Notes: generated by a model from the sequence alone, not told the origin. A DNA stretch of 64,000 bases from Siphlonurus alternatus (GCA_949825025.1 OX463788.1:28157036-28221035), one strand, 5' to 3'. Shown: positions 35,912-48,747, numbered from the stretch's first letter. Numbers and translations: made by a program.

Positions 35912-36376
35912 AGTGAAGTCCATGAAGACACTTTTTAATGTTTAATCATTGTCTACCTTTGCTGGCAACTATATTGTAAAAAAAACTTAGCTGCATCTTA
36001 TATATTATGCAGTAATGTATATATTATATATAAATTTATAGTACATATATTTATTTATAATATATTTGCAAAATTTGCATAATATTATAGCCGTATAAAA
36101 TATAAAAGACAAAGCCAAAAAATGCTTATTTCTTGAGTAAAAAAAATAGATAGTATTTTCTCTTTATTAAAATTCTTACTCATTACATAGAGTGCTGTAC
36201 ACCAAAAATGTGTCGTACTTGTTGACTGAAGCAACGGGTCCAAAGAAGGAACGTCAATAGAGTTTTGTCGGTGCAACAATGATGTGTTGGGCCTCCTCGC
36301 TTGCCTTTTCTGTGTAGAAAAGCATGATTAGTATTTAGGCAAAATTAAGCATAGACTTACTGGTAGAATTAATTAA

Positions 36377-36468
36377 ATAGTACACTCCATTTGAATAAAA
36401 ATATCCCATCCGGCTATGTTAAAGTATAGCCGGATCAGACATTTTTATCTGAATGGAGTGTACTTTAA
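36377..36468. repeat. Short hairpin AGTACACTCCATTTGAATAA
   Basis: Two 40-base arms around GGCTATGTTAAAGTATAGCC. A decayed relative lies at 38,826-38,925 (TGTACACCTTATTCGAATAA...). Confidence 0.75.
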
Positions 36469-36479
36469 GACAGGGACTG

Positions 36480-36680
36480 GATCCCGTATCCGGATCCGCT
36501 CATTATTCTGTTAAAAAAATAAATGGACCAGATCCGGGTATCCCGATCCCCTTAAAAATATAAATGGACCAAATCCGGATATCCCGATCCCCTAAAAAAA
36601 ATAAAAGGATCTGGACGCCCAGATACTTTTATATTTTTTAAAGAGGGTCCAAAAAAGGGTTCAGGTATTTTAATTTTTTG
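36480..36680. repeat. ~60-bp imperfect tandem, ATCCGGATATCCCGATCC
   Basis: Three to four decayed units, each with GGATCCGGAT- or CCGATCCCC-type words and AATGGACCA. Confidence 0.7.
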
Positions 36681-38227
36681 ATTTTCACTGTTTGAAGTTT
36701 GAATTTTATCTTCCCAACTTGAGCAATTTGCGGCTTCTTAAAAAATTAATCTTTTCTCTTATTGACACAACATTGGGTGTTCATATATTATATATTTTCG
36801 TATTTCATTAATTTCAATTAAAAGTATTAAAACTAAATATACACTTACGTACAGACCCCATGCTTATTTTTTTTTTCTTTTTATTTTTTAAATTTGAAAT
36901 GAAATTTGTGTTAATTTTTATTCTTTTTATATGCATATTAAAATTAAATGATTAACTGTAAGAAAATTGTTCAAAATGTTTAAACAGTGCAATGAAATTC
37001 TTCGAATATTTAATCATATAATTACCAATATTACCAATATATAATATAATTAACGTACAGTATGGCATTTAATTAAACAATTAACAAACAACAGTTCTTA
37101 TCATACATTATCAGTTACAGTATGCATAATATGTGTATGATACAGAGATACAGTACTGTACATACCCGTGTATCGAGACTGGCGTTTCTCCTTCATTTTG
37201 CAGGGATTTCCGCTTAGCAGCATTCTTGCAACCAGGTGCACAACAAGTTCTTGTCATTAACGCTTATTTAGCTTCACATTTTCGTATAATATCACATAAA
37301 ATATGGAGAAAATAGTAAAAAATTGCAATTTTTTCTCCATCCCAACATGGCGGACAACAATATCAAAACATTAGCGTCACGTGACTATCACGTGACCGTT
37401 ACCACCCACTTCCTCCTCACGACCGAGCTTCACCGAGACAGCGCCATAGCCTATCCATACATACAAGATCCTTGGATCAGAGAGCGAATCAGAGGCTGTA
37501 AGAGCCAGGGCGTCTGTGTCGTCACACAGAAATGCAACTCTTGAAATTGACCAATGCACCATAACATTAGGAAGATAGAAAGTCGCCCCCCCCCCTTGCG
37601 TCCATTGCACATCGTATTTTTGAAAAAGAATATGCATACCGGTTAAAAATAATTTCAACATGCTTTTGATACGACAGCGATTTCTCAACTTAAACGTTTG
37701 TTCTAAATACATCAGGCTGAGTAAGATAACGTTCAGTGAAACATCAGGGCCTTCCTTGGGGGAAACCGGTAAGCAGTAAGCACTATGTATCATACAGTAT
37801 GACTGTACGTATGCATTTATAATACAGTATAAAGGTATGCATACAGACATCAGACAGTATGCATACTTATGCCTATAATTGCACTCCTGCTGATCACATT
37901 GTATTGTGGATGTTTTTGTTTATTATTTCGCCCATGCATTAGGACAAGTACATATGCATATCATACGTACCATTCATACTACAGAAAAACAGATGTGGAA
38001 ACATTGCAGGATTTTTAGGCCCGTTTCTTCCCCTCGCAGTATGCTTATGTATGCATAATAGTAAGTTACAAGAGTAATGTCACATTGTATATTCATTACT
38101 CGGGTTTCTCCTTCTACAGAGACAGCCAATCAGATGTAATAATAGCGTCACATGCCTGGCTCAGCTGCACCTCACACGTACAAACTTTAGCAAATCAATC
38201 ACCGTTCGCTCACCTTAACTGCCTTGA
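36681..38227. other. Spacer with GTATGCATAC clusters and a dispersed repeat
   Basis: GTATGCATAC words cluster at 37,090-37,170 and 37,790-37,870. 37,330-37,500 carries CCCAACATGGCGGAC, CACCCACTTCCTCCTC and CCTATCCATACATACAAGAT of the dispersed family. No gene supported; the 157-codon minus frame (37,377-37,850) overlaps this repeat. Confidence 0.5.
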
Positions 38228-38235
38228 CCCGCCGT

Positions 38236-38443
38236 CAGTCGCGGATCCAGGGGGGGGGGGGGGAAGAAGGGCCATCGCTCCTCCCAAAAGGACTCAAAAT
38301 GTATTGAAAGTGTTACCACCCACCACCCGTCATGGCCATCAACCCCCCCTCCACCCCCCAAATTTAACACTGCGGGATAGGGCACCGCCCTCCCCTAGAG
38401 CTGCACCGCCCTCCCCTAGAGCCACGCGCTGGATCCGCCTCTG
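38236..38443. mobile_element. G-rich hAT-like MITE, 8-bp TSD CCCGCCGT
   Basis: Ends CAGTCGCGGATCCAG and CTGGATCCGCCTCTG. CCCGCCGT is duplicated at 38,228-38,235 and 38,444-38,451. The interior has a G run, C runs and a doubled CACCGCCCTCCCCTAGAGC. Confidence 0.9.
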
Positions 38444-38938
38444 CCCGCCGTCCCTCTCCTTTTGAGGTGGAGCTGGGCCGGCGAGCACCGTATGTTACGC
38501 TAGCATTATGACACAAGCAGGCCGCTACTATAAGAGCAGGCGGAGCCATGAATATAATGAGACATTTCTCTTGTAAATTACTGTGCGCCAAGTATTCTTC
38601 TGTATTTTTAGTGTTGGCATGCATACATCAGCGCAGAAAGCAGCATTGATTTTCCCTATCACTCAACATATTCCCTACACCAATACCCCTCTCAAGACAG
38701 TCCAGTTAGACATAAACACGGCTTATCTAAGCGGGCCTACATATAAATCCTGACCGGTGCTGGTGGTGCTCCAAAATTCTTCTCTGTGCTTTGTTTGGCT
38801 GTGATCATACTTGACACTACGCATGTACACCTTATTCGAATAAATATGTCCAATCCGTCCATGTTATATTGTGGAATTATGCATATTGAAGGATCAGACA
38901 ATTTTTATTTAAATGAAGCTAAACCAGTAGTCATATTC
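38444..38938. other. Spacer with a decayed hairpin
   Basis: Holds the relic at 38,826-38,925 described with 36,377; nothing else recognised. Confidence 0.4.
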
Positions 38939-39588
38939 ATCTTTATTGCTTTTTGATTGTACATTACAATATTAGCACGTCAATAACAGTGTGATTAGCA
39001 ACCTCGTGGTGATTGTCAACATAAACATAAGAAATAAAAACAAAAGACAAATTAAACACAAACAATGCCACTCACAATATCAATCCAGAACAGGCCAAAA
39101 TTATGGTAAACAAATTGAGACAATAATATAGCAAGTACATATATTATATGTAAAAAGCAATAAATCATCAACAATATGTGTAATAAAAAAAGCAATAATT
39201 TCATATGTTCAACCTAAGACTCTAAAACAATAATTATTTAACAATTTATTCCAAACAATAAAATAACAATAAAGATAACAAAAAATTGTTGAAAAATAAA
39301 CAATCACTAGACGGGGACCAGATGGAGATGTCCATTACCTGAAAATTAATGGTATTAGTACATGATAATAGAACAATAAAATTCATCAGAGACCTAAAAT
39401 TAAGAAATTTCTCATTCAGATAATCCTTAACACTGTAGTAACATTTCTTAAGTAAAAAATCTTTTGATAAACACGAAAAATTGCTTTGCTCTTTCTTGTT
39501 CTTCAAAGAAACAGGTAAATGATTGAAAAGTGTTGCACGCATGGCACGGGGGTCACTATCAGCAAAAGCATGCCTATTCATTTCAATT
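38939..39588 (-). pseudogene. 3' end of a LINE (C-terminus and 3' UTR)
   Basis: The minus strand reads NRHAFADSDPRAMRATLFNH, then LPVSLKN and LSKDFLLKK, the usual tail of non-LTR ORF2 (a LFN.LP..L block then a K..F.L helix). Beyond it lies AT-rich DNA ending near TTGTAATGTACAATCAAAAA (reverse of about 38,952-38,975), a form often seen at LINE 3' ends. The upstream part is missing; the hAT-like element at 39,597 abuts it. Confidence 0.6.
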
Positions 39589-39596
39589 GAGATACA

Positions 39597-39625
39597 CAGG
39601 GGCGTAGAAAAGGGGGGGGGTGTTA

Positions 39626-39659
<34 letters not shown>

Positions 39660-41777
39660 CCTTGAGAGCTGAACCTTAGTAAATTTTAAGGGAAAAATAA
39701 CAAAAAAAATGGTACTCGACGGATACGATTTAGATACAATTTTATGAAAAAATTTCTTAAGGGTAAGGTAACGCCACCAATGTTAAAAAAAATCCCTCTC
39801 ACAAAAATTCTGAAAAAAATTTAAAATGTTCTCCTCTACACCCCCTATCAGTAGCTAAAATATCAGGTATACAAATACGATCTAGTTTTTGAGTTATGAA
39901 TTTTTAAAGTTGACTAATTTAACATGGGATTTTCATTTCTCCATGTTAAAGTAGTCAACTTTAAAAATTTATAACTCAAAAACTAGATCGTATTTGTATA
40001 CCTGATATTTTAGCTACTGATAGGGAGTGTAGAGGAGAACATTTTAAATTTTTTTCAGAATTTTTGTGAGAGGGATTTTTTTTAACATTGGTGGCATTAC
40101 CTTACCCTTAAAAACAACTTTAAAAATTTATATCCCCGAAACACATCGTTAATACATCTTTAATTTATTTAAAATCCGTCCACAGTATTATTATTATTTA
40201 AGTATGCTATAATTCTATTATTTAATTCCAATGTGCTTTTTTGCTTTTTTCATCATCGATTATATAATATAACATCTTAGTCTACGGACTATAAAAAAAT
40301 CTATTATTATAATTGTATTATGTAATAATTATGTAGTATTCATTATTAAGTTATTTATGTTTTTGTAGACAATAATTTAAAATATAAAAAATATTGAAAA
40401 CATCCCCCTCATGATGTTCAGCATAAAACTAAAAATTATATATATAATATTTTATTATTTTTTAATTAATTATATAGGTATAATTACAATTAATTGCCAG
40501 TTTTATTGTCTAATGTATAATACTGTACATATATTTTATTTTATTACTTAAGTTAAAAAAATCTGATTTTTTAAAATTAATTTTACTATTTTAAAGTATA
40601 GTTACTTTAATGCAGGGCCGTCCCATGCGCACGGTGCATACGTTTAATTTTTTCTGCTCTATTATAGAGTTTCCCGTAAATTAATAGCCACGGCTTAGAA
40701 AAGCTGCGCAGAAACGAGTTTTAAATGTTAGTAGTCTACTGCGCATGGCTCTGCAAAGTGTGCATGATAAAAAAGCTTGAATCCAAATGAAGCTGCGCAA
40801 ACGCTAGGTGACTAATCTGCGCACAGCCAATAGCAACTTTGTATGCTTTATGAACAAAGATACGAACTTCTACCTCAGATTGCTTGCGAATTGCAGTGTT
40901 TAAAAAAAATTTTAATACGTTACTGCAACCGGTTTGGCTTGTAGTATTGCAAATAAATATCAAATTTGAGATGAGATAAAAAGCAACGTTCTCGCTAATG
41001 TTGAACAAAAACTCTGCTCCGGTGGGGGCCCCTCGTGCAGCAAAACAGCTGTTTTGAGCTCACTACGTGACGTCACCTTGGGTTTTTTTGGCCAAAATGC
41101 ACAGATCAGTTCAAATTCGTAGGGCTGATGGACCTATCTATTATAGTTGTATCATGACTTTAATGTAATAAAATGATTTTCCTGTTTCCTGTCTTGAATG
41201 TTTAAATAAAAATGTTTTTTCTTGCTCGTACATCAGTACATCGTCTTAAAATGTGGTCTATTTTTTTTATAAGAAAAATTAGTGACAAAAATATTGTAAC
41301 TATATACATAATTTACGATTTACAATTATAAGAAATTTGCTGCAACTTTCCATCTAAAAAAAAAAATTTAAGTCCATGTTCCTTTTTCAAAAATATTGCG
41401 CATCATGAAACTAATAAAAAAAAAATATAAAAGTGGTTATTAGATGAATTACTTGATTTAACTAAAATCATTTACTCAAAGCTTTGTTTATTACTTATTA
41501 ATATACTTATTACGTTATTACGTAGCGTACTGCACGTATTGAAAATAAATTGAAAAAATGGGGTGCAAAAAATATAAAAATTTAAAAAAAATGGCATCAG
41601 GCCATACATTCTCTATAATAGTATTTTTTTATAATTTTACCCTAAAAAAGGGGCGTGTCCTTAAAAAAAATCGCACCTGCGGCGGGCTATTGGGGGGCTA
41701 CGCCCCCCAAACCCCCCAGTGGACTGTTCTCGATCTTGAAGAACCCCCCCCTGGGACAAATCCTGGCTACGCCACTG
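39597..41777. mobile_element. 2.2-kb hAT-like element, 8-bp TSD GAGATACA
   Basis: Left end CAGGGGCGTAG (39,597), right end GGCTACGCCACTG (41,777), with GAGATACA at 39,589-39,596 and 41,778-41,785. It contains a C run of about 30 bases (39,630-39,658) and a nested TTAA element. No transposase frame is recognisable; the 90-codon minus frame at 40,736-41,008 matches nothing I know. One TGACGTCA at 41,068. Confidence 0.87.
39757..40111. mobile_element. TTAAGGGTAAGGTAACG palindrome, full copy
   Basis: 355 bp, TTAA to TTAA, arms almost identical and nearly identical to 61,173-61,527. Nested in the 2.2-kb hAT-like element, so younger than it. Confidence 0.93.
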
Positions 41778-41785
41778 GAGATACA

Positions 41786-42956
41786 TGTATCATTAGTATA
41801 GATAGTAAGTATGAAACATATATGACAGCATATCAATGGTTCGTGGAAAGCGCCGGTTTGTGTTTTCTGAAATGACGGATGTGTTCTTTTCCAGTAAGGA
41901 TGAAAAGAGTCTTTTTTTTTTTTAAAATCAAACTGATCATTTTGGAAATCGTAAGCCTGCATTTTCTCCGCGGAACCATTGATAAATATTATACTTTTTA
42001 TACTGCATCGTACATATGCATGTTGCAGTACGCACATACAGGCTGCGGTCCAAAATTATAAAGGTTGTGAAGGTTGTCAACCATGCATGGTCATTCGTTT
42101 GAGACCTGAAAAAGATTCCTGGAGTGACTTCCATTTGTGATTAAATAAGATTTTTCTGCTAACAAACCTTATGGAGCGATGTAAGAATACTGCTCTGTGG
42201 CATTTAAGAGTTGAAGCTTGTCATTGCACAGTAAGGGGATGGAGCACGCTAAATAATAATAATATTTGTTTATTGGGCTAAGTATTACAAAAGAATGGGG
42301 GGGGGGGGGGGAAAGACATGAGAAAAAACAAACAAACAACAACAAAACAGGAGATGAAAGCTTGAGAAGTGAACAAAAAAAGAAAAAATAAATAATAATA
42401 ATAAATAAATTAATTAATAGAATAATTAATAAGAATACATAACCCAAGCGGTGGTACTGTATGAAAAAGGTGTAAAACCCATGCATGAATAATATATTTT
42501 CAACCACCAATAATAATAATAATAAAGTGGTGGGATCGGAAAGTTACTGTATGTGAAAGTCGGTAGGATAAAACATTTTTCTACACATCTCAAACAGTAC
42601 TGTACTGAAGGAATCTCATCGAATGCGTATTTGCTTATGCATACAGTACTTGTATCGGCAACAATGTGTATTGAATTTTTGGAGTAAAGATCAGGCTGTG
42701 TCTCTTCTTATCACTCATGCCAAACGTCTTTTATAACCTCACCCATAAAACCTTGTATAGGCACAATATATGATCCCGACGGTACTAATCATGTAGAATA
42801 GTAAAGTACTAAACTTGTGTTAATAAACTGTATGAAAGTTTCTAGTACAGTACACACACGTACACACACTGTGTCACGAAACAGCTGATTTATATATATT
42901 TTTGTTAGTGTATCAACCTGATGGTATTAATTTTATCCTGTAATTTTTGTTTATAG
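41786..42956. other. Region upstream of MRPS35 exons; LINE-like tail
   Basis: 41,800-42,000 is a weak palindrome. 42,254-42,300 (reverse: TAATACTTAGCCCAATAAAC, AAATATTATTATTATT) looks like a LINE 3' tail. An ATG at 41,872 followed by a CCAGTAAGG donor (exon end 41,893) has the phase needed for exon 42,957 but encodes only seven codons and lies in a repeat, so I do not call it. No convincing first exon or promoter of MRPS35 was found. Confidence 0.4.
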
Positions 42957-43262
42957 ATTATTTTCGAGTACTAGACTTGAAAAAGAAGAAATCCCAAGGA
43001 GTTGTTCGACGTAAGCTAAAGAAGCCTGTGGTCATGCCGCCTCGAAGTGAACGAATGCCTGTTGATCAGGACTGGGTCAGTGTTTGGCCAGGATCACGCT
43101 CCTTTCATCCAGCCACGGTTCCTTTGCCTGTCAGACAAGGTTTTCCTGTTAAGGAAGGAGAGGCTCCACCTGGAAAGTTCAGCAATGCAGAACTTATGAA
43201 GATTCCAAACTTCTTACATCTTACACCTCCAGCAATTCAACGGCATTGTGAAGCTTTGAAAA
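42957..43262 (+). CDS. MRPS35: Mitochondrial ribosomal protein mS35, first visible exon
   Basis: MRPS35 is a protein of the small subunit of the mitochondrial ribosome. After a TTTTTGTTTATAG acceptor the exon encodes a basic run (DLKKKKS, VRRKLKK), then [25 protein letters not shown] and [18 protein letters not shown], ending CEALK; these are the most conserved blocks of the family. It ends AAA-A before GTAAGATT. The exon begins in phase 1, so at least one upstream exon with the mitochondrial import signal is missing from my model. Five exons together give about 295 residues, against roughly 320 for vertebrate proteins, so 20-60 residues are probably missing. Identification is from recognised family motifs; the splice sites are read directly. 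Confidence 0.94.
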
Positions 43263-43512
43263 GTAAGATTCCTATTTGTTTCTCAATTCAACTGTGTAGA
43301 CAAGTTTATGTAACAAGGAGGCTTGAGCTATTGTAAACAGTACTAGTACCATTGGAGGACTTAAAAGTGTCTATGCACGCTAGCCTTATGGGTGATGTCA
43401 TAAACGGCTTTTGGCATCAAGTTATTAGTGATAAGAAGAAACGCAGCAACTGACCTTCACTCCACAAATACAATACCATATTTTTGCTGCTACAGTATAA
43501 ACAACAAGATGC

Positions 43513-44241
43513 TTAAAGGCCCTATGACCATTTCACAGTATTAAGTCCACAGTTAGTATTGCCTCAGTATGATACGGCTGCATAAAAAAAATTGTTCCAG
43601 CAGCAATAATATCAGAGATAATAGCCGATGAAAAGGCATCTGTGACGTCATTTGTACCCATTCTGCGTTGACGGTATAGGGAAATCCCTGCAAAAGATAG
43701 GTTCACTCTAGCTGCAACCACGGACATAATTTTAATCCTGGAATGTTGAAATTTTACCAGGGCAGTCTTGATAGTATTTGTCAAATATCTTGAAAGAATT
43801 TTTTTGTTGACATTCACACAGACTGACTTATTGCAGTAGCAAGAAGAGAAAAATGTTGCATAGGAGAACAATGTTGAATTTCTGGCTTATCTTGCTACTG
43901 CAATAATTCAGTCTCTGTAAATGTCAACAACAAAATTCTTTCAGGATATTTGACAAGTACTATCAAGACTGCCCTGGTAAAATTTCAACATTCCAGAATT
44001 AAAATTATGTCCGTTGTTGCAGCTAGAGTGAACCTATCTTTTGCAGGGATTTCCCTATACCGTCGCCGCAGAATGGGTACAAATGACGTCACAGATGCCT
44101 TTTATCTATTATAAAAGATAATAGAGATGGCTATTATCTCTGATATTTGTGCTGCTGGAACAAATTTTTGTATGCAGCCATATCATACTGAGGCAATACT
44201 AACTGTGGACTTAATGCTGTGAAATGTTCATAGGGCCTTAA
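43513..44241. mobile_element. 729-bp TTAA palindrome in MRPS35 intron 1
   Basis: TTAA then AGGCCCTATGACCATTTCAC, arms paired over their whole length, TTAA at the far end. TGACGTCA in each arm (43,643, 44,084). The AGGCCCTATGA end differs from the other TTAA families here. It forms a third of the intron. Confidence 0.9.
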
Positions 44242-44574
44242 AGCCTTCCATTGGTACAAAGTATTGGTACTGTATTGTGAATCTCTTTCGGGTTTTATGA
44301 TATACAGTACGTACAAACAATAATATTAAACACTGTAACCAGATCATGTAGAAGTAGAAAAGTTATGCAGGGTATTTATAAGGTATGTGAGAAATCTAAA
44401 CATAAAAAAAAGGCACACACCATAATATAACTTTTTTTTAATCACTGTATACTGTCTAATAATCAAATAAATATTTCTAATTTATACATCAAATTAAAGC
44501 TCATGATCTGCTAATTTTTAAATTATAAACAAAATTGAAATTGGTTGATCAGTCATCTTGTTTTACGGAAGAGT

Positions 44575-44780
44575 AGAAAAAGTGAGCTTTTGCAGTCCCA
44601 AAGGCTGCAAAGACGAATCCAGAAACTTTAACTGCCTCAGAAATACCAACTTAGTGAATTTTTTGTGGTGAAGTTATTTGAGATCAAATTTTTTGGTTTT
44701 CGTTAAATTTTCTCAATATTTTGAGATCCGGTTAAACTATGTTTAGAAAATAAAATCTTAAAAAAAAAAAAAAAAAAAAG
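44575..44780. mobile_element. Half copy of the 34.3-kb palindrome family
   Basis: AATACCAACTTAGTGAATTT, GTGAAGTTATTTGAGAT, TTTTTTGGTTTTC and TTTAGAAAATAAAAT match one arm of 34,313-34,922; it ends in a poly(A) of about 20 where the outer edge should be. Confidence 0.65.
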
Positions 44781-45425
44781 CATGCATAAACTTCACTACA
44801 TTTTGAAGCTGCATAAATGTAATGCAAATAGAAACTGCATTTTTTGCAAAATGCACTTTTCCTGCATTTCCCACTGCTTGTTTATACAAATGTTGCAACA
44901 TTTTGTGTTATTACAAAAAAAGAAGAAAAAAAAATTGTAAAATTTAAAAAATAAATGCATTGTATATTTTAATATTTTTTTATTGAAGTCACTTCTACGC
45001 TTATTAATGATATAATGACACTAATGCATGTTTTTTTTTTTGTTTTTTTGTTTTTTGCTTGCTTTTTTGTAACTTTTTTTTTTTTTTTTTCCCCAAAAAA
45101 AAGTTTACACATTGTGCTACCAAGTGTCCTTGTCACTTAATTATTTCTAATGTTACATAGAAGTGTAGTCTCAACAAGGCTGATAATTAAAAAATAAAAG
45201 CAACTCCAATTTGTTATGAAAAATTAATTATGAATTGAAATTCTTAAATGGATATGTAACCAAGATTTAACATAAAATTTAAAAAATTAAAGTTTCATGC
45301 ATCCAACAAATTAATACAAATTTTATTTAAAATTTAATAATGATATTTTGTTAACATAAAATCTGTGGAGAAGACTAAACCATATAAATCAATCTCTAAT
45401 TTTGTATTTAAATTTTCCTTCCTAG

Positions 45426-45565
45426 AATTCTGCACTCCGTGGCCCAGTGACCTAGGAACTGATGTGGACTGTGAACATCACTTCCCTCTAGAAATTTCAA
45501 CGTCAGATTACTGCCATTCCTCTCCCAGCATTCGAGATCCTCTGTCTCGAATTGTAACACTAAAG
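45426..45565 (+). CDS. MRPS35: MRPS35 exon, FCTPWPSDLG
   Basis: The acceptor TTTCCTTCCTAG joins to the phase-1 end of the previous exon, giving LKKFCTPWPSDLG. The exon continues CEHHFPLEISTSDY and SPSIRDPLSRIVTLK, matching the HFPIEI.STDY...PS.R.P..R.V.L blocks of MRPS35. It ends on a codon boundary before GTATGAAC. The intron before it is 2,163 bp. The next intron, 45,566-55,835, is about 10.3 kb, far longer than the others, and is filled with nested mobile DNA. Confidence 0.95.
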
Positions 45566-45959
45566 GTATGAACTGAAGGAATTCTCATTTCAAAATCAAA
45601 ACTATCATTTGATCTTAGCAGCTATTTATAATTTTGTCAAATAGATACAAACAAACTGTCTTGCTTCCACCCAATTCTTCAGGATTTGATTCTAGTTTCA
45701 TATCAGTATCATTCATCGGTATATTATTAGCTATTATTTATTAAGTGATACCCTTGATACCATTTTACCCTTTCGGCTGTGGCCAGGCTTCAGTTATTAT
45801 ATTATGTATATTGATTATTACCGTCATACACACTGTGCCATTTTTCAGATACTGGTTGGTTGGTTGTTTTTCAACATTGTTCACAGTGCTCTCTGGGACT
45901 CCTTATACCCACTCTGCATGCCAAACAATTAAGTACAGTTTCTAAATAGGGCACGTATG

Positions 45960-46168
45960 TTGTTTGTGCAACATTCCGCTGTCTTTATCACCCCAGCGGA
46001 GTATAGGCAGCCGTAAACTGCCTTCCTCCAACCAACTCCGTCATCTAGTAGTCAGTCACACCCATCCCAAGTCACGAAAAAGTCTGCTATGTTCGGGATT
46101 TGAACCGGAGACCTCTCAGACAGGAATCAGGTGCTCTATAACCACTACTCTACTCCATAGAGCTGGCA
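45960..46168 (-). mobile_element. tRNA-derived SINE, copy 1
   Basis: Minus strand: tRNA-like head AGCTCTATGGAGTAGAGTAG ... GGTTCAAATCCCG (B box), then a unique body GACTTGGGATGGGTGTGACT and CTAGATGACGGAG. The same head and body recur at 63,883-64,000, which establishes a family. Located in MRPS35 intron 2, antisense to the gene. No clear A-rich tail or duplication was read. Confidence 0.85.
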
Positions 46169-47180
46169 TATACTAAAGCATTGAAAAGTGATTCAAGTTT
46201 TGCAGACTCATTATGTTTGGAGGAAAATATTCCCCTGAGGGAGCTAAAAATGCTTCTGTTGCTTACATTATAGTGGCAATGGTGTACTGTATTGAATCAT
46301 CAGACTTGGTCATTCGAACGGCATAACATACCAATGTCTCATGACATAAAGAAGGAAGTTTACTACATAGTTATTATAGAATGGAGTGAACTGGTGGTCA
46401 GTCGACATTTCTAGGTATTTCATCTTTAGTTAAAGAAAACTTAACGCTACTATCACTACAGCGTCTTTCATGACGTCACCCATAAAGCCTGTGAGTGTTA
46501 AGCTTATTCAATTTTCCTTTCGGTGCAACAACTTTTTAAGATCAGTAGCGTACGGTAAAGTAGGTGGCCTGTAATGTAGAATAGAAAATTGCTTTATTGC
46601 TGCAAGGTTTAAGCAAGCCCACTCTTACACCTAATCGCCAATAACATACAGTATGGGATTTTGCTGGAAAGAAAAACAAATTTAAGGGTTCCTGAAGTTG
46701 AAAATTCATATGCAGAAATGGTCCTCACAAGAGTCCAGATGCAAGTTTTAGTTGCTTAGGTCGCACCGTTGTCTAGATATGAGCAAAGAAATGCCGCGCG
46801 GCTAGTAGCGATGACGTCACATCGCTTAAGGTTGAAGCAATGTTTTACACGCGAGCATACGGCCGCGTGGCGGCCGCGACCACGTTTTCTCATACTCGTG
46901 GTCGCATAGCGCGAGTTAGGAGTGACCGTATCAACAAAAATCAAAAAGGACATGAATAACAACATCCTAATGTACATTGAACTCAATTTTCGAACGTTCA
47001 TGTTGGTAAAAAAAAAATAGATATCGCAATTCACAAATTAATATTTTAATTTTTTATTCACAATGAAATATACAGAAACGAACAGTTTTATTCTTTGCAT
47101 GATTTTTTGTTTTTGCTTCACATAATATAACTATATTATACTTGTACATACGTAAAGTAATTGATGTTGTAAATTGTTAA

Positions 47181-47428
47181 TTTATTATTATTTTTTTTTT
47201 ATTATATTTCCCTCGTGAGTACATAAATAACAAGTCAGAGGCAGGAGGAAATTCACAAACAGTCCAATAAACACAAACCACTTCTCGAAGGTTGTGCAGT
47301 GAATCCCTGTAAACACAAAAATAAGGAAATAAACAATTAATAAGTAACATAATATGTAAAATAAACACTAAAGAATATAGTATATATACAGTAATAAGCA
47401 TATATTAATTATACAATTGTCTTACTTA
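47181..47428 (-). other. LINE 3' UTR and simple-repeat tail
   Basis: Follows the stop codon of the LINE on the minus strand and ends in an A-rich AATAATAAA-type tail at the central TTAA of the host palindrome. This is the position expected for the 3' junction of target-primed insertion. Confidence 0.7.
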
Positions 47429-47976
47429 CAAAGTAAAAATATGAGCCTTTAATTTAGTGTAAAACAAAGTACCATTCAAAGATCTGAGGTCCAGTGGTAG
47501 ATCTGAGGTCCATAGAGAACAAACTCTTATATAAAATGACCTTTGATGAGAATCTGAGCTTACAAAAGGAGGGTTATACAATAAACCACGTCTAATCCCT
47601 CTCCCCATACGCAGTGCTCGCTCATCAATTGAAATCACACTTAAAGGCTGTAAAAAACATTTTTTATCAATACATCTCTTTAGAAAGACAATGTCAACTT
47701 GTATTAATAAATTTTTAATTGATAAAAGTTTGGCCTTTTGAAGCCTAGCTTTTGCATCCAGAGATTTATCATTTGTCATAAATTTAGTAGCTGTATTTTG
47801 AATACTTTCCAAAATATGAATGTTCTCAACTGTTGTTGGATGCCAGGCTGGAGTACCATAAACAACAATGGAACGAATTAATCCAATATACACAGCTCTA
47901 AGCACACCACTTTTACAATGCTTTAAGTTGTTAAAAACAAATCCTAACAACCTCACCGCTCTTGATCTCACATAAT
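47429..47976 (-). pseudogene. LINE ORF2, C-terminal part
   Basis: The minus strand is open through YVRSRAVRLLGFVFNNLKHC, IGLIRSIVVYGTPAWHPTT, IHILESIQNTATKFM and on to FYTKLKAHIFTL stop. This is the thumb and C-terminal region of a non-LTR ORF2 (jockey/CR1-like clade by motif style). It is intact and joins in frame with 50,689-51,337 once the palindrome 47,977-50,686 and one AT are removed. Confidence 0.88.
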
Positions 47977-48747
47977 GGGTTGGCTGTACGGCCGATTTTA
48001 AGTGGCGGAAACGAAAGAGGAGGTGTTGAAATGCAGGTGTGAATTTTATGCGAATTTTTTGAGCACTGTAACTTTGTATAAATGCAGTTTTAAAAGATGC
48101 ATTTCACCTGGAGGCCATCGCCTACCGCCTTTGACGTCATCGAAATGTCAGGTTCGGTTCACTATAGATATGCATACCTGTACGCACCTGCATAACAGGT
48201 AGCCAATCAAAAACAATTTAGCCAAAATTCAAAATTTCAAATGCCTAGCCTATCGAAGTGGATGAGTTTTAATTTGTTTTAAAACTTAAAAAATGCACAT
48301 TATTCCATGTACGCGTACTGTAAAAACACACTGGGAGATAAGTAATATTACAAACGTACCTTTCATCATATTTAAATAATAGAAATTGTTTCTCAAATAG
48401 TTTCATTTTATTGAAGAGAAGATGCAATATCAAGTCCTTCCACCACACTCTCTTTTTAAATGATTGGCGCCGTTAGCAGCAATCAGCCAATGAAAATGTG
48501 TAAATTTATCATACTGGACTCCTTCCGTATCTGCTGAATATCTATTGAATTATTATATTAAACCTAAAACTGAGTCTCTTTTCTTATCTACGAAGATAGT
48601 AGGATGCCGTAGGATTCATATTTAACTTTATTAAGACCCTTGAATCATAATTTTTAAATGTCTTTTCAACCCCCTATTTGCTGCTGCTAAAACCATTAGT
48701 GGAATGATTGAAAAATAAATATAGTTTTAATTTCAACATTCCTAGCA

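Noticed and set aside
37377..37850. 157-codon minus-strand frame
   Set aside because: Overlaps the dispersed CCTATCCATACATACA repeat and a C-rich run; no recognisable protein content.
41872..41893. Possible first exon of MRPS35 with correct phase
   Set aside because: Only seven codons, no import-signal character, and inside a weak palindrome.
42169..42510. 113-codon hydrophobic minus-strand frame
   Set aside because: Built from AT microsatellite and a G run next to a LINE-like 3' tail.
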